Positions 17,776-28,823 are shown, counted from the stretch's first letter. The stretch: DNA of 64,000 nucleotides from Lentibacillus sp. Marseille-P4043 (GCF_900258515.1 NZ_LT984884.1:131246-195245), one strand, 5' to 3'. A program made the numbers and translations. Notes: generated from the letters alone by a model not told the origin.

Positions 17776-17944
17776 TTATCAACGGCTGTTCCATTTATAT
17801 ATTCTCCCCACAATGTCCCTATTTCAGTAGATGTGAGCTTCAAACCTTCTATTGAAAAATAATCATTGATCTATTAAACAACACATATATTATCCATGCC
17901 ACACTAATAAGGCAAATCCATCGCAAATACTTGGTAAAAAGCCA

Positions 17945-17981
17945 TAAAAAATAGTGCTTGTCCCTAATGCCGACAAGCACC
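17945..17981 (-). terminator. Terminator of pepF
   Basis: On the minus strand GTGCTTGTC pairs with GACAAGCAC, followed by TATTTTTT, 12 bases after the stop codon. Confidence 0.9.
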
Positions 17982-17992
17982 ATTCCTATTCT

Positions 17993-19804
17993 TTAGTTTT
18001 TACCTACTTCATTTGTCAAACGAATAAATTCATCCACATCTTTTGCCATTAATTGAATTCCTGCTGCCCAGAAATCTTGTTTGGTTACATCAACACCTAA
18101 ATGTTTTTCTGCTAAATTTTCTACTTTCATAGAACCTGTATCTTTTAATAGAGCAATGTACTTTTCTTCAAAGCCTTCTGGGTGTTTTAAGTATTCGGCA
18201 TAAATTCCTAAGCTAAACAAATAACCAAACGTATAAGGGAAGTTGTAGAACGGCACTTCATCAATAAAGAAGTGTAATTTGCTGCACCAGAAATGCGGAT
18301 GATAGCTGGATAAACTATCGTTGTATGCATCCTTTTGTGCTTGAACCATTAATTCATTCAGCCTTTTTTCCGAAACAATCCCTTCTGTTCGTTCCTTATA
18401 GAAGGCATTTTCAAATAAAAATCGTGCATGAATGTTTAAAAACATTGCCGTAGCATTTTCCAATTTGGAATTTAATAAGGCAATTTTTTCCCCAGCGTTT
18501 TTTGCATTTTCTACCGTTGCATTCCCGATAATTGTTTCTGCAAATGTACTTGCCGTTTCCGCTACATTCATGGCATACCCTTGATTTATATAAGGTAAAT
18601 CCTTCATAACATGACTATGAAACGCATGACCAAGTTCATGGGCTAGTGTGCTAGTATCGTTTGGCGTACCAGTGAATGTCATAAAAATTCGTGATTCCTC
18701 AAATTCTGGAAGTCCTGTACAATACCCACCTGGTCGTTTGTTTGGACGATCCTCTGCCTCTACCCAACGATTTTCAAGCGCATGTTTGGCAAAACCTGAA
18801 AGCTTTGAACCAAAGGAAGCGAAATGGTCAATCACAAAGTCACATGCTTCATCATATGTAAATCGGGTCGGTTTCTCATCACCTAATGCTACCGGAGCAT
18901 CCACGTCTTGCCAGCCCAGTTTTTCCATACCGAATAGGTCAGCCTTTTGATTCAAAAAGTCAATGAAAGGCTGTTTATTAGCGGCAACTGCTGACCACAT
19001 CGCATCAAGCGTTTCTTTAGACATACGATTATATTCCAATGGTTCGTCCAAATAATTCTTGCGGTCATGTGCCTCTTGCAACGTAATCCGATAACCATCC
19101 AAATGATTGATGGTATCGGCAAAAATTGGTGCATATTTCGTCCATGCTGCTTCCCAATTTCCAAACAGTGTTTTGCGTACTTCCGGGTCTGGATCCGTAT
19201 ACATCCGGTTCATAGCTTGACCAACTGACAATTCTGTTTCTTTTCCATCTTTATCTGTGAATGGAATCGTCATAATCGAGACAACGGAATCATATAAACT
19301 GCTCCATGCAGATAAACCATCTTTATTTAATTCAGCGATGAGCTTTTCTTCCTCTTCAGATAAAAGCCGTTTTCCTTGATCACGCATTTCATTTAAAACA
19401 AAAGAAGTTTCCTTTAACGCTTCATCTTCCAAAAGATTTTGCCAATCGTTATCCGAAATCGCCACAAGTTTTTTGGTAAAAGTATTCGAAAGCTTTTGCA
19501 CTTCGCTATATAAATCCATCACTTGTCCCATCACTACATTGGCATGTTCATCATTCATGTATGCATCATGACACATTTGCACAAATGTGGCGGATTGACC
19601 TAACCCTTTACCAATTGCTTCTTGTTTTTGCAAAATAGTTTTAAAGGTTATTGCAGATTGATCTGTGCTAAAATCCCATTCGTTCAACAAATGTTGATAT
19701 GCCTGGATTTCCTCTTGAATCGCTTTCAGTTTAGCCTGTAATTCCGCTGATTTTGTACCTCCAGGAAAAATGCTTTCTAAATCCCAAGTATCTACATATT
19801 TCAT
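17993..19804 (-). CDS. pepF: Oligoendopeptidase F (M3 zinc metallopeptidase)
   Basis: This cytoplasmic enzyme cuts short peptides. The 603-residue protein has the M3 zinc site TLAHELGHAFHSH (around residue 388; HExxH plus a downstream Glu in ETASTFAE) and the family ending with FYNFPYTFGYLFSLG. I use ATG 19804 because AGGGGGAG precedes it by 5 bases and the protein then begins MKYVDTWDLESIFPGG, as family members do. It has its own terminator. The next gene upstream, pepV, is also a peptidase and only about 70 bases away, so the two may be co-transcribed. Confidence 0.95.
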   Translation of the reverse strand: MKYVDTWDLESIFPGGTKSAELQAKLKAIQEEIQAYQHLLNEWDFSTDQSAITFKTILQKQEAIGKGLGQSATFVQMCHDAYMNDEHANVVMGQVMDLYSEVQKLSNTFTKKLVAISDNDWQNLLEDEALKETSFVLNEMRDQGKRLLSEEEEKLIAELNKDGLSAWSSLYDSVVSIMTIPFTDKDGKETELSVGQAMNRMYTDPDPEVRKTLFGNWEAAWTKYAPIFADTINHLDGYRITLQEAHDRKNYLDEPLEYNRMSKETLDAMWSAVAANKQPFIDFLNQKADLFGMEKLGWQDVDAPVALGDEKPTRFTYDEACDFVIDHFASFGSKLSGFAKHALENRWVEAEDRPNKRPGGYCTGLPEFEESRIFMTFTGTPNDTSTLAHELGHAFHSHVMKDLPYINQGYAMNVAETASTFAETIIGNATVENAKNAGEKIALLNSKLENATAMFLNIHARFLFENAFYKERTEGIVSEKRLNELMVQAQKDAYNDSLSSYHPHFWCSKLHFFIDEVPFYNFPYTFGYLFSLGIYAEYLKHPEGFEEKYIALLKDTGSMKVENLAEKHLGVDVTKQDFWAAGIQLMAKDVDEFIRLTNEVGKN

Positions 19805-19877
19805 ATTGCTCCCCCTTTTTTTCACTATTTTAAACCTTTTGAGTGAATTTAGAAACTAAAATGAAAATGACATCACT

Positions 19878-21290
19878 TTAAAGATCCGCTTTTGCCAATT
19901 CATAAATAGCTTGTGCGTAAATCGCCGTTGCTTTTAATAAATCCTCCACAATAGCATATTCATCTTTTTGGTGCATCACATCTTCACGTCCCGGGAATAG
20001 TGCACCAAAGGCAACCCCATGTTCTAATGCACGTGCATAGGTTCCGCCACCGATAGCAAGTAGTTCTGCGTTTTCCCCAGTTTGTTCTTCATATACTCTT
20101 TGTAATGTTTGGATAAGCGGGTCATCTTTTTTGACATAAGCAGGCTTGGAATCGGTGAAGTTTTCCAGTTGCAGTTCATTTTCCTGTACCACTGCTTGAA
20201 TTTTTTCCTTTCCTTCATCAATATCAAATGTAACAGGATAGCGCATATTTAATCCAATCCGACCGCCAGTTTCCTTATTGTAGTTCATTATTCCGGCATT
20301 AATAGTCAAATCTCCAGATACCTCATCTTGATAAACAATGTCAAATATCTCTCCACGGGATTGGTTAAAAAATGAAGCAACTGTATCAACGAATTTCTTC
20401 CCCTGAACATCCAACTCCAACGCTTGTAAAAATTGCGCCATAAAAATACCAGCATTTTTCCCGTTTCGTGGTTCTGCACCATGGGCACTAACCCCAACCA
20501 GTGTCAAAATGAGTTCATCTTCATTTTCTGAGGCATCTCCATCTAATCCTGATTCTTTAAGAAATACCTGATACTTTTGTATAATATCCTCGGCTCCACT
20601 ATGTAATTTCAGGCGAACTTCAGCAAAATCTGGTACCATATTATACCTTCGTCCGGATTGGAACGACCGCAATTGAAGTTTTGCATCGGATTCAGTATGG
20701 ACAGGTTGAACAATATCGTAATCTGATATCCCTTTTTCCGCATAAATGATTGGAAAGTCCGCATCTGGGACAAACCCTACACTTGGCATTTCTTCTTTTT
20801 CAAAATAATGATCGACACCTCTCCAATCACTTTCTTCATCTGTTCCAATAATCAGCCTAACTCTTTTTTCCAGGGGAAGTCCCAGCTCTTTAACAATTTT
20901 CATACCATAATATGCAGCAATCGTTGGCCCTTTATCATCACTTGAACCACGGGCATAAATTTTTCCATCCTTTATTACTGCACTATACGGATCAACGCTC
21001 CAGCCATCGCCCTCCGGCACAACATCAACATGCCCTAAAATACCAAAAAGCTCGTCTCCTTCTCCCATTTCGAGATGACCTGCTAAGTCTCCAACATTTT
21101 TGGTGATAAACCCATCTTTCTTTCCCAAATCCAACATATAATCTAAGGCATCTTTAACCCCTTGTCCAAGTGGAGCGTCTGGTTTAGCAGCCCCTTCGTC
21201 CAATACACTTCTAATTTGCAAAAGTCCTTTTAGATCCTTTAAAAAATCTTCCTTTCTTTTTAACACTTCATTCATCCAATTGATACTCAT
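19878..21290 (-). CDS. pepV: Dipeptidase PepV (M20 family)
   Basis: A two-zinc M20 peptidase that hydrolyses dipeptides in the cytoplasm. I start at ATG 21290 (AAAAGGAG upstream), giving 470 residues beginning MSINWMNEVLKRKEDFL, as in Bacillus PepV. The metal motifs are present: GILGHVDVVPEGDGW, ARGSSDDKGP, GTDEESDWRG, FVPDADFP, and a C-terminal GGGTYARALEHGVAFG. It sits upstream of pepF in the same direction. Confidence 0.95.
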   Translation of the reverse strand: MSINWMNEVLKRKEDFLKDLKGLLQIRSVLDEGAAKPDAPLGQGVKDALDYMLDLGKKDGFITKNVGDLAGHLEMGEGDELFGILGHVDVVPEGDGWSVDPYSAVIKDGKIYARGSSDDKGPTIAAYYGMKIVKELGLPLEKRVRLIIGTDEESDWRGVDHYFEKEEMPSVGFVPDADFPIIYAEKGISDYDIVQPVHTESDAKLQLRSFQSGRRYNMVPDFAEVRLKLHSGAEDIIQKYQVFLKESGLDGDASENEDELILTLVGVSAHGAEPRNGKNAGIFMAQFLQALELDVQGKKFVDTVASFFNQSRGEIFDIVYQDEVSGDLTINAGIMNYNKETGGRIGLNMRYPVTFDIDEGKEKIQAVVQENELQLENFTDSKPAYVKKDDPLIQTLQRVYEEQTGENAELLAIGGGTYARALEHGVAFGALFPGREDVMHQKDEYAIVEDLLKATAIYAQAIYELAKADL

Positions 21291-21429
21291 ATTGCAAATC
21301 ACTCCTTTTTGTTTAGGTCTATTATGCCACAATGATTGTTATATATGGCATTATTACTTAGTCCTCATAATAGACTTTATGTTTTATCACTTATTTTAAA
21401 CTTCATGAATTATCATTTTACTTATGGTT

Positions 21430-21990
21430 ACTCGATAGTAGGTTCTCATTGCTATAACAACCAATCCAATGATGAAAATAATCATCATCGCAGCTAGTCA
21501 AAGTCCGAATGCATCTAACGTTGTTCAACTATTATCCTTTTAAGTTGGGACAATAAGGAAAATTGCTCCAATGCCTACGACAGCCACCAATTGAGAGATT
21601 AACCACAGATAAAATCTCCAAGCAGGATGTTATTTGCGTTTACCCGACCATCGAATACCTTTTGTGATGGCATTTTGTATCCGAACGAAGCAATCACTAC
21701 TCCCGCAAAGGCCGTGGATGTCACATATTATATACATTGATTATCGACAAAAATGCCCTTCATGTGTTTGATCATGGCTATTTTGACTCCAGTTGATCCT
21801 TCTTCTAATATCCACTCACTCGGGATGCGATTGTAAAGATCGGCGCGATGAAGTATCCCTTACACTTGGTAGAAACATCGGATAGCAAAGAAAACATAAT
21901 AATGATCGCGTGTAACGATGCCTAAGTAAGTGCACAAGAAATAAGCAACCTTTACCGCTTTGGCAAATTGAATTGTTATTTAATTGGATA
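21430..21990 (-). pseudogene. Decayed membrane protein gene (probable transporter)
   Basis: No intact frame covers this stretch, but minus-strand pieces in several frames read like a broken membrane protein: AVKVAYFLCTYLGIVTRDHY, FAGVVIASFGYKMPSQKVF, PAWRFYLWLISQLVAVVG with IGAIFLIVPT after it, and AAMMIIFIIGLVVIAMRT. They run in order along the minus strand and are separated by stops and frameshifts. I cannot name the family with confidence; a multi-helix permease is likely. This explains most of the 740-base gap between pepV and rlmCD. Confidence 0.5.
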
Positions 21991-22011
21991 AAACAACATT
22001 TAATGGAAGGC

Positions 22012-22047
22012 AAAAAAGATTGAGGAATTATTCCCTCAATCTTTTTT
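22012..22047 (-). terminator. Terminator overlapping the 3' end of rlmCD
   Basis: AAAAAAGATTGAGG (22012-22025) pairs with CCTCAATCTTTTTT (22034-22047). The stem includes the rlmCD stop codon at 22036-22038. Confidence 0.9.
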
Positions 22048-23412
22048 CAAAATCAACTGCGTCACACACTCCACATGCCCCGTCATCGGAAACATATCCA
22101 CCGGTTGCACTTCCTGTGTCTTAAACCCTCCATCTTCCAATATCCGTAAATCCCTTGCCAATGTACTTGGGTTACACGACACATACACAATCCGCTTCGG
22201 CTGCATGTCCAGCATTGCTTTTAATAGCTCCTCATCACAGCCTTTACGCGGCGGATCGACTACAATCACATCAGGATCAAGCCCTTGTGCTTTCCACCAT
22301 GGCATAATCTTTTCCGCTTCACCAACGAAAAACTCCGCATTTGTCATACCATTTAATTTGGCATTCTTCTTCGCATCACTGATCGCTTCTGGAACAATTT
22401 CCACTCCATAAACTTTCTTTGCCTGCTGTGCCAGGAATAATGAAATTGTTCCAATCCCGCAATAAGCATCAATCACATTATCATTGCTGTCGATTTGTGC
22501 GTATTCTAGTGCCTTATCATACAGTGTCTTTGTTTGCACTGGATTCACTTGATAAAATGACTTCGCTGAAATAGCAAATGTCAGATCACCAATTCGGTCA
22601 TAAATATATTCCTCGCCCCACAACAGCTTAGTTTTTTTACCTAAAATAACATTTGTCCGCTTTTCATTTACATTTTGCATAATTGATTTGATGTTCGGAA
22701 AGGCTTCCGTCAGTTCAGCGATCAAAACATCCTGATTCGGCAGTTTTTCTGTTCTTGTCACTAAAACAACCATGATTTCATCCGTGGCATGGCCTGTCCG
22801 CACCATAATATGTCTTAATACGCCCGTATGCTTTTCCTCTTGATAGGCCTTGATGCCAAGCCGATTCGCAATACTTCTAACCGCCTTAACAACCTCGTTA
22901 ATCACTTCATTATGGGTGACACACGTTTCGGTATTCTCCATAATACGATGGCTGCGCTTTTGGTAAAATCCGGTTATCAGTTCTCCGTCTTTTTCTCCAA
23001 CAGGAATTTGAACCTTATTCCGGTAATGCAATGGATCGTCCATCCCAATAATCGGATGGATTGGTACCTCTTCCAAATGGGCGACTTTTTTCATCGCGTT
23101 TTTCACTTGATTTTGTTTCATTTCTAGTTGCAGCTGATAACTCATATGCTGAAGACCGCATCCGTTACAATCAACGTGGCATAAGGGATCCACTCGTTCC
23201 GGACTTTCACTTATCAATTCCAGCACTTTGCCAAAACCGAAATTTTTATTTACTTTTACTACTTTCACCTTTGCTTCTTCATCAGGTAATGCATTCGGGA
23301 CAAACAATGGATAGCCATTGATTTTGCCAACGCCATTTCCTTCATGCGTCAAATCCTCAAATTTAAGTGTTATGATTTCATTCTTTTTCACTGGTGCCGT
23401 CTGTTTGGGCAT
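22036..23412 (-). CDS. rlmCD: 23S rRNA (uracil-C5)-methyltransferase RlmCD type
   Basis: This SAM-dependent enzyme makes 5-methyluridine in 23S rRNA; in B. subtilis one enzyme (YefA/RlmCD) serves U747 and U1939. The 458-residue protein has an N-terminal TRAM RNA-binding domain (about 10-65), an iron-sulphur Cys cluster ([11 protein letters not shown]), a central [12 protein letters not shown] motif, the SAM loop [14 protein letters not shown], and the catalytic Cys in [13 protein letters not shown]. Its place next to dagK and gatB is the B. subtilis order. Its 3' end forms a terminator. Confidence 0.95.
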   Translation of the reverse strand: MPKQTAPVKKNEIITLKFEDLTHEGNGVGKINGYPLFVPNALPDEEAKVKVVKVNKNFGFGKVLELISESPERVDPLCHVDCNGCGLQHMSYQLQLEMKQNQVKNAMKKVAHLEEVPIHPIIGMDDPLHYRNKVQIPVGEKDGELITGFYQKRSHRIMENTETCVTHNEVINEVVKAVRSIANRLGIKAYQEEKHTGVLRHIMVRTGHATDEIMVVLVTRTEKLPNQDVLIAELTEAFPNIKSIMQNVNEKRTNVILGKKTKLLWGEEYIYDRIGDLTFAISAKSFYQVNPVQTKTLYDKALEYAQIDSNDNVIDAYCGIGTISLFLAQQAKKVYGVEIVPEAISDAKKNAKLNGMTNAEFFVGEAEKIMPWWKAQGLDPDVIVVDPPRKGCDEELLKAMLDMQPKRIVYVSCNPSTLARDLRILEDGGFKTQEVQPVDMFPMTGHVECVTQLILKKD

Positions 23413-23532
23413 TGTTATCTTCCTTTGCGTTCGTTTATTCTGATTACTATCTTATCATATCCGGTTTGTACATTTCATAAAAACATAACTGGTATCTTGA
23501 TCGTCTAATTGTGTTACTAACTTTCACCCATC

Positions 23533-23567
23533 AAAAAAGCCACATAACATCTAAAAGTCATGTAGCC
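23533..23567 (-). terminator. Terminator after the Uma2-family gene
   Basis: On the minus strand GGCTACATGAC pairs imperfectly with GTTATGTGGC, followed by TTTTTTGATG. It begins 12 bases past the stop. Confidence 0.85.
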
Positions 23568-23579
23568 ATTATTTCAGAT

Positions 23580-24152
23580 TTATTTTTCAAAAACCAGTCG
23601 CAAATCAATAGCCAACTCATCAAAAATGGATACCTGTACTTGATCTTCATCCGTGTACAGATCCGGTCGTCCATAATGCTGATTTTCCTGGAGAATAAAA
23701 ACACTAACAATCTTTTCCAGGGGCTCGACTATCCAATATTCTTTAACACCTGCTTGCTCATATTTATTGAATTTCTTAATTTTATCTATTCTGGCAGTAG
23801 AAGGTGAAATAATTTCCACGATCATATCCGGATTTCCTTTACAACCACTATCATCTAGTTTTGATTCATCACAAACAACTGTTATATCTGGTTCAAAAAC
23901 GTCTTCTTTATTTTCTTCCCTACTGCTTTCGTCTTCAAGGTCTAATACAACATGAAAAGGCGCTGGATAAATCTCACATTCTTTTCCAACTAAAAAGTTT
24001 GCAATTTGACGATGTAATTCTGATAGAACCTTTTGATGAATTCTGGAAGCTGCAGCTTGTAGATATGGAATCCCATCAATAATCTCCGCTCTTACATCCT
24101 CAGGCCATGATAAATAGTCAGCATACGTATACTTACGATCATCTTTTGGCAA
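23580..24152 (-). CDS. Uma2 family (DUF820) PD-(D/E)XK-fold protein
   Basis: The 190-residue protein starts at TTG 24152 after GGGGTGAT. The Uma2 pattern is complete: YADYLSWPEDVRAEIIDG at the start, the acidic residue in FEPDITVVCD, the VEIISPSTARIDKIKKFN strand-helix, and KYEQAGVKEYWIVEP. The fold is that of restriction-type nucleases with a D...ExhxSPS core. These proteins are abundant in cyanobacteria and scattered in Bacillales. Their role is unknown, possibly nucleic-acid cleavage. It is inserted between rlmCD and dagK, which are neighbours in B. subtilis, so it is probably an acquired gene. Confidence 0.85.
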   Translation of the reverse strand: MPKDDRKYTYADYLSWPEDVRAEIIDGIPYLQAAASRIHQKVLSELHRQIANFLVGKECEIYPAPFHVVLDLEDESSREENKEDVFEPDITVVCDESKLDDSGCKGNPDMIVEIISPSTARIDKIKKFNKYEQAGVKEYWIVEPLEKIVSVFILQENQHYGRPDLYTDEDQVQVSIFDELAIDLRLVFEK

Positions 24153-24224
24153 CGGTATTTAATCACCCCAGAACCAAATATTTATTATTTTCATTATACC
24201 ATGGAAACTACAGCTAACAAGAAT

Positions 24225-24254
24225 TAAAAAATGACTGCCTGTAATCAGCAATCA
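24225..24254 (-). terminator. Terminator overlapping the dagK stop
   Basis: On the minus strand TGATTGC pairs with GCAGTCA, followed by TTTTTTAATT. The dagK stop codon (24245-24247) lies in the loop. Confidence 0.75.
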
Positions 24255-25153
24255 TTCTTCTCTACAAATTCATCTGGAACGAACAATTCCACATGTTGTT
24301 TTAAATTGGCAAATTCGCCTGGCAGCAATCCGCCAAATTCACCGTCAATATTCAATTGCATTTTTTCGGCTGTTTCCACTTTAATATGCTTTGCTTTCGT
24401 GTAAATAACATTTTTATGATCAAGGTGTACACCTCTTAAAGCCAATGTTGCAATGTGAATAAACTCTGCCAAGTTCGTCTTTTTCAAAATAATCACGTCA
24501 AAATAACCATCATCAAGTTTGGCGGTTGGGGCTAGTTTTTCAAAGCCACCAATTGAATTCGTATTGGAGATTAAAAACAGCATAATGTCGTCTTCCAATA
24601 CTTCACCATCATATTCGATTCGTACACTTGTCGGTTTCAATGAGGGAAGCATTTCAATACCCTTCATATAGTACGCAAGCTGTCCAAGCATGGTTTTTAA
24701 CTTGCTTGGTACCTCATACGTTAACTCAGTAAGCTTTCCTCCACCAGCGATATTGATAAAATAATGCTCATTAACTTTACCGATATCCAATGGCATCGAA
24801 TGATCATCTAAAATAATGTCGACAGCTTTCATGATGTTGCGGGGAATAGATAATGCACGTGCGAAATCATTTGTTGTCCCGACAGGTATGATACCTAGTT
24901 TAGGACGAAAATCCTGTTCTGCTAATCCATTAACGACTTCATTAATCGTTCCGTCTCCACCTGCTGCAACAACCACATCATAGCGTCTCTCAACAGCTAT
25001 CTTTGCTGCTTCAGTCGCATCCCCTTCACAAGTTGTTGCATGTGCAGAAGTTTCATACCCAGCGATTTCAAACCGCTCTAGTACATTTGCTAATTCTTTT
25101 TTAAATGCCTCGCGTCCAGATGTAGGATTATAAATGATTCTTGCTCGTTTCAT
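24245..25153 (-). CDS. dagK: Diacylglycerol kinase (soluble DgkB/DagK type)
   Basis: The enzyme phosphorylates diacylglycerol released by lipoteichoic acid synthesis, returning it to phosphatidic acid. The 302-residue protein opens RARIIYNPTSGRE, has the nucleotide-binding AAGGDGTINEVVNGL (around residue 65), GIIPVGTTNDFARAL, the catalytic-region LDIGKVNEHYFINIAGGG, and a C-terminal NIDGEFGG. All LCB5/DagK hallmarks are intact. It lies downstream of gatB as in B. subtilis (YerQ), with its own terminator. Confidence 0.95.
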   Translation of the reverse strand: MKRARIIYNPTSGREAFKKELANVLERFEIAGYETSAHATTCEGDATEAAKIAVERRYDVVVAAGGDGTINEVVNGLAEQDFRPKLGIIPVGTTNDFARALSIPRNIMKAVDIILDDHSMPLDIGKVNEHYFINIAGGGKLTELTYEVPSKLKTMLGQLAYYMKGIEMLPSLKPTSVRIEYDGEVLEDDIMLFLISNTNSIGGFEKLAPTAKLDDGYFDVIILKKTNLAEFIHIATLALRGVHLDHKNVIYTKAKHIKVETAEKMQLNIDGEFGGLLPGEFANLKQHVELFVPDEFVEKNDC

Positions 25154-25360
25154 TATATCCCCCTCCTATTCACATCAACAAATTTATATATGTCCATTTC
25201 ATTCAATTATTTTTTGTCCAAAGACTATCATAGACCTTTTTCCCATTTTTGAAAAGTCTATTTAGAAATTAGTTGACATAATTAGTCGGATCTCGTTGCT
25301 TGGAATGAATGTCCAGGAAGATATAACAGAAGATCCCCATACCATTATTTACTAGTAAAA

Positions 25361-25396
25361 AATGAACCATTCCAAAAGCATTTGCCTCTGGAATGG
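25361..25396 (-). terminator. Terminator of the gatCAB operon
   Basis: On the minus strand CCATTCCA pairs with TGGAATGG, followed by TTCATTTTTTAC, 12 bases past the gatB stop. Confidence 0.88.
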
Positions 25397-25408
25397 CCTT
25401 ATCACAAT

Positions 25409-26839
25409 TTATCTTTTGTCCATTTCTTCCTTAAGAATCTTATTAACCATTGGCGGATTTGCTTGCCCTTTTGTTTGTTTCATCACTTGTCCAACTAAAA
25501 AGCCAAGCGCACGATCCTTACCATTTTTGTAATCAATAATCGATTGTTCATTCACATCAAGAATTCCAGTAATGATTTCCTTTAATTGACCTTCATCGGA
25601 AATTTGTACAAGACCCTTTTCTTTAACAATATTCTCTGGGTCTCCGCCTTTATCAACTAATTCGGCAAATACTTTTTTAGCAATTTTAGATGAAATGGTT
25701 CCATCCTCAATCAGCGTAATCATTTTGCCTAGTGACTCTGGAGTAAGTGCAAGATCATGCAGTTCTTTCAAATGTTTGTTCATATACCCTGATATTTCAC
25801 CCATCAACCAGTTGGATGCTTGCTTTACATCAGCGCCATGTTCCACAGTCGCTTCAAAAAAGTCGGCCATTTCCTTTGATCCTGTTAAATTGGATGCATC
25901 ATACTCGGATAAGCCAAGTTTTTCGATAAAACGTTTCTTGCGCGCATCTGGAAGTTCCGGAATTTGACTACGAATTCGCTCTTTCCAGGCATTGTCAATA
26001 TACAATGGGACAAGATCAGGCTCAGGGAAATAACGATAATCATCCGAACCTTCTTTAACACGCATTAAGATGGTTTCTTTCGTCTTTTCATCATAACGAC
26101 GTGTTTCTTGTAAAATTTCTCCACCTGAAAGCAATTCTTTTTCCTGACGTTTTTCCTCGAATTCAAGCCCTTTTTGTACATAAGTAAACGAGTTCAAGTT
26201 TTTCAGCTCTGTTTTAACGCCAAATTCATCTTGACCAATCGGACGGATGGATAGGTTAGCATCACAGCGCAGAGAACCTTCTTCCATTTTACAATCAGAA
26301 ACACCCGTATACTGGATGATGTTTTTTAATTTTTCCAGGTATGCATAAGCTTCTTCTGGTGAGCGCATATCCGGCTCAGAGACGATCTCGATTAATGGTG
26401 TGCCTTGTCGGTTAAAGTCGACTAGCGAGTACCCATCATCACCATGGGTCAATTTACCTGCGTCTTCTTCTATATGCAGGCGAGTAATCCCGATCCGTTT
26501 CTTTTTCCCACCTACTTCAATTTCAATCCAGCCATGCTCACCAATTGGTTTATCAAACTGGGAGATTTGATATGCCTTTGGATTGTCCGGATAAAAATAG
26601 TTCTTACGGTCAAATTTAGTATCTGTTGCGATTTCACAATTTAGAGCCATTGCTGCTTTCATTGCAAAGTTAACTGCTTCTTCGTTTAAAACTGGCAATA
26701 CACCTGGATACCCTAAATCAATCGGGTTCACATTTGAGTTTGGTTCCGCACCAAAAGCGTTCGGGCTGGGACTGAAAATTTTCGAATCTGTTTTTAATTC
26801 CACGTGTACTTCAAGTCCAATAATTGTTTCAAAGTTCAT
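25409..26839 (-). CDS. gatB: Asp-tRNA(Asn)/Glu-tRNA(Gln) amidotransferase subunit B
   Basis: GatB activates the glutamate or aspartate on misacylated tRNA and accepts ammonia from GatA, so that the cell makes Gln-tRNA(Gln) without a glutaminyl-tRNA synthetase. The 476-residue protein shows the family start [20 protein letters not shown], the [16 protein letters not shown] segment, [25 protein letters not shown] and the C-terminal YqeY-like domain ending [15 protein letters not shown] ([15 protein letters not shown]). It overlaps the gatA stop by one base, so the two are translationally coupled. Confidence 0.97.
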   Translation of the reverse strand: MNFETIIGLEVHVELKTDSKIFSPSPNAFGAEPNSNVNPIDLGYPGVLPVLNEEAVNFAMKAAMALNCEIATDTKFDRKNYFYPDNPKAYQISQFDKPIGEHGWIEIEVGGKKKRIGITRLHIEEDAGKLTHGDDGYSLVDFNRQGTPLIEIVSEPDMRSPEEAYAYLEKLKNIIQYTGVSDCKMEEGSLRCDANLSIRPIGQDEFGVKTELKNLNSFTYVQKGLEFEEKRQEKELLSGGEILQETRRYDEKTKETILMRVKEGSDDYRYFPEPDLVPLYIDNAWKERIRSQIPELPDARKKRFIEKLGLSEYDASNLTGSKEMADFFEATVEHGADVKQASNWLMGEISGYMNKHLKELHDLALTPESLGKMITLIEDGTISSKIAKKVFAELVDKGGDPENIVKEKGLVQISDEGQLKEIITGILDVNEQSIIDYKNGKDRALGFLVGQVMKQTKGQANPPMVNKILKEEMDKR

Positions 26840-28311
26840 TATTTTGCACCCCCTAATTGAGGTCGTTTCGTGTGGTGATCTGTTGCTTGTTCAAAAGCAT
26901 GTGCCGTCCGGTAAACAGTACCCTCGTCAAAATTCTTTCCGATGATTTGCAGACCATATGGCAAGCCATTTTCTGAAAGTCCACATGGCACCGAAATGGC
27001 CGGCACACCTGCTAAGTTAACCGGGATTGTTAAAATATCATTGGCATACATTGTTAACGGATCTTCCACTTTCTCCCCAATTTTAAATGCTGGTGTTGGT
27101 GTAGTTGGTCCAATAACAACATCATAATCCTCAAATATTTTGTCAAAGTCATTTTTAATTAAGGTACGTACTTTTTGTGCCTTTTTGTAAAAAGCATCAT
27201 AATAACCTGATGATAATGCATATGTTCCAAGCATAATCCGGCGTTTAACTTCTTCACCAAAACCTTCGCTACGAGACATTTTAAACATGTCTAGCATATC
27301 TTTTGCATTTTCCGAACGCACACCATAGCGCACACCGTCAAATCGCGCTAAGTTGGCAGATGCTTCTGATGACGCAATTATATAATAAGCAGCAACTGCG
27401 TATCTGGAATGCGGTAAGGAAACCTCTTCCCACTCAGCTCCAAGTGATTCGTAAACTTGAAGTGCATCCATTACGGATTGCTTCACTTCAGGGGAAACGC
27501 CTTCGCCAAGGTATTCTTTTGGAACGGCAATTTTTAATCCTTTTACATCTCCAGTTAAAGATTCTGTAAATGCTGGTACATCAACGTTGGCACTTGTTGA
27601 ATCCATTTTATCTTGACCAGAAATTACTTCAAGGACACGCGCATTGTCTTCCACATTTCTTGTAATTGGTCCAATTTGATCGAGTGATGAAGCAAATGCA
27701 ACGAGACCAAAGCGCGATACCCGACCATATGTTGGTTTTAAGCCAACAACACCACAAAACGCTGCAGGTTGACGGATCGATCCGCCAGTGTCAGATCCTA
27801 ATGAAAATAGAACCTCTCCAGCCGCAACAGAAGCAGCTGAGCCACCACTTGAACCACCTGGAACATAATCTGTATTCCAAGGATTTCGCGTTGGAGTAAA
27901 GCTTGAATTTTCATTTGATGAACCCATTGCGAACTCATCCATATTTAGCTTACCAATTGTAATTGCCTTCGCTTCATTTAACTTGTCGATTACTGTTGCA
28001 TTGTATAATGGATCATCGAAGTTTTTAAGGAATTGACTTCCACACGTTGTCCGCAATGCTTTGGTCACAATATTATCTTTGATACCGCTTGGCAAACCAA
28101 ATAAAGGATGGTTGTCGAAATTAGTTGTTTCTTGATCTAACGTTTCCGCATGATTGCGTGCATTTTCTTCGTCTAGCGTTAAAAATGCTTTTACCTGATC
28201 ATCCACTTCCTGTATTCGCTTGTACGATGTATCAACTAAATCACTTACTGTAATTTCTTTATTATGTAGCTTTTGTTCTAATTCTTTGATACTGTAATCA
28301 AACAATGACAT
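26839..28311 (-). CDS. gatA: Asp-tRNA(Asn)/Glu-tRNA(Gln) amidotransferase subunit A
   Basis: GatA hydrolyses glutamine and passes the ammonia to GatB. The 490-residue protein has the amidase-signature catalytic triad: Lys78 in SGIKDN, cis-Ser154 in [11 protein letters not shown] and nucleophile Ser178 in [11 protein letters not shown]. The length is normal for Bacillaceae. It lies 12 bases after gatC and overlaps gatB, forming the gatCAB operon. Confidence 0.97.
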   Translation of the reverse strand: MSLFDYSIKELEQKLHNKEITVSDLVDTSYKRIQEVDDQVKAFLTLDEENARNHAETLDQETTNFDNHPLFGLPSGIKDNIVTKALRTTCGSQFLKNFDDPLYNATVIDKLNEAKAITIGKLNMDEFAMGSSNENSSFTPTRNPWNTDYVPGGSSGGSAASVAAGEVLFSLGSDTGGSIRQPAAFCGVVGLKPTYGRVSRFGLVAFASSLDQIGPITRNVEDNARVLEVISGQDKMDSTSANVDVPAFTESLTGDVKGLKIAVPKEYLGEGVSPEVKQSVMDALQVYESLGAEWEEVSLPHSRYAVAAYYIIASSEASANLARFDGVRYGVRSENAKDMLDMFKMSRSEGFGEEVKRRIMLGTYALSSGYYDAFYKKAQKVRTLIKNDFDKIFEDYDVVIGPTTPTPAFKIGEKVEDPLTMYANDILTIPVNLAGVPAISVPCGLSENGLPYGLQIIGKNFDEGTVYRTAHAFEQATDHHTKRPQLGGAK

Positions 28312-28323
28312 GTATTTCCCTCC

Positions 28324-28614
28324 CTACTCCAAAATCGAAGGCACACGGAAGTAATCACCTTTTTTGTCAGGTGCGTTTTTCAGTGCATCTTCTTGTGTTA
28401 TCCATTCTTTAGGTTCATCTTTACGCAAGACATTTTTTAAATCTAAAACGTGTGTTGTCGGCTCTACACCCGTTGTATCCAGTTCATTTAATTGTTCTGC
28501 ATATTCAAGAATCGAACCCAATTGCTTCGTAAACAGCTCTGCTTCTTCATCCGTCATTGCAAGCCTTGCCAAATTAGCAACATGCTTTACTTGTTCCGTT
28601 GAAATATCCGCCAT
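28324..28614 (-). CDS. gatC: Asp-tRNA(Asn)/Glu-tRNA(Gln) amidotransferase subunit C
   Basis: GatC is the small belt protein that stabilises the GatA-GatB complex. The 96-residue sequence has the standard layout: [20 protein letters not shown] at the start, [20 protein letters not shown], then [17 protein letters not shown] and a C-terminal FRVPSILE. First gene of the operon, with AGGAGGTG ahead of the ATG. Confidence 0.97.
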   Translation of the reverse strand: MADISTEQVKHVANLARLAMTDEEAELFTKQLGSILEYAEQLNELDTTGVEPTTHVLDLKNVLRKDEPKEWITQEDALKNAPDKKGDYFRVPSILE

Positions 28615-28689
28615 TATTACACCTCCATTAAAACTATCACAATACTATTGATAATAGCAGAATTTGGCGTATATAGGCAACTGAATTAC

Positions 28690-28822
28690 AAAAGTGTAAG
28701 TGCCCTTACAAGCTAAAAACGCGACATCCTAGGTTTGTGATTTTTCGACCGATCGAAATATTTGTCACACCACCTGTACTAGCACGATCTGTGTGATGTA
28801 GTGATGTGGCTTGCTGTCATAC
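28690..28822. repeat. Candidate interspersed repeat between gatC and the symporter gene
   Basis: The segment carries CGATCGGTCGAAAAATCACA and CTTGTAAGGGCACTTACACT on the minus strand. From memory these strings recur in intergenic DNA of related Bacillaceae, and the AAGTGCCCxTT part echoes the start of the repeat at 30583-30770. It is GC-richer than its surroundings and has no coding potential. Calling it a repeat family relies on recall. Confidence 0.4.
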
Positions 28823-28823
28823 A

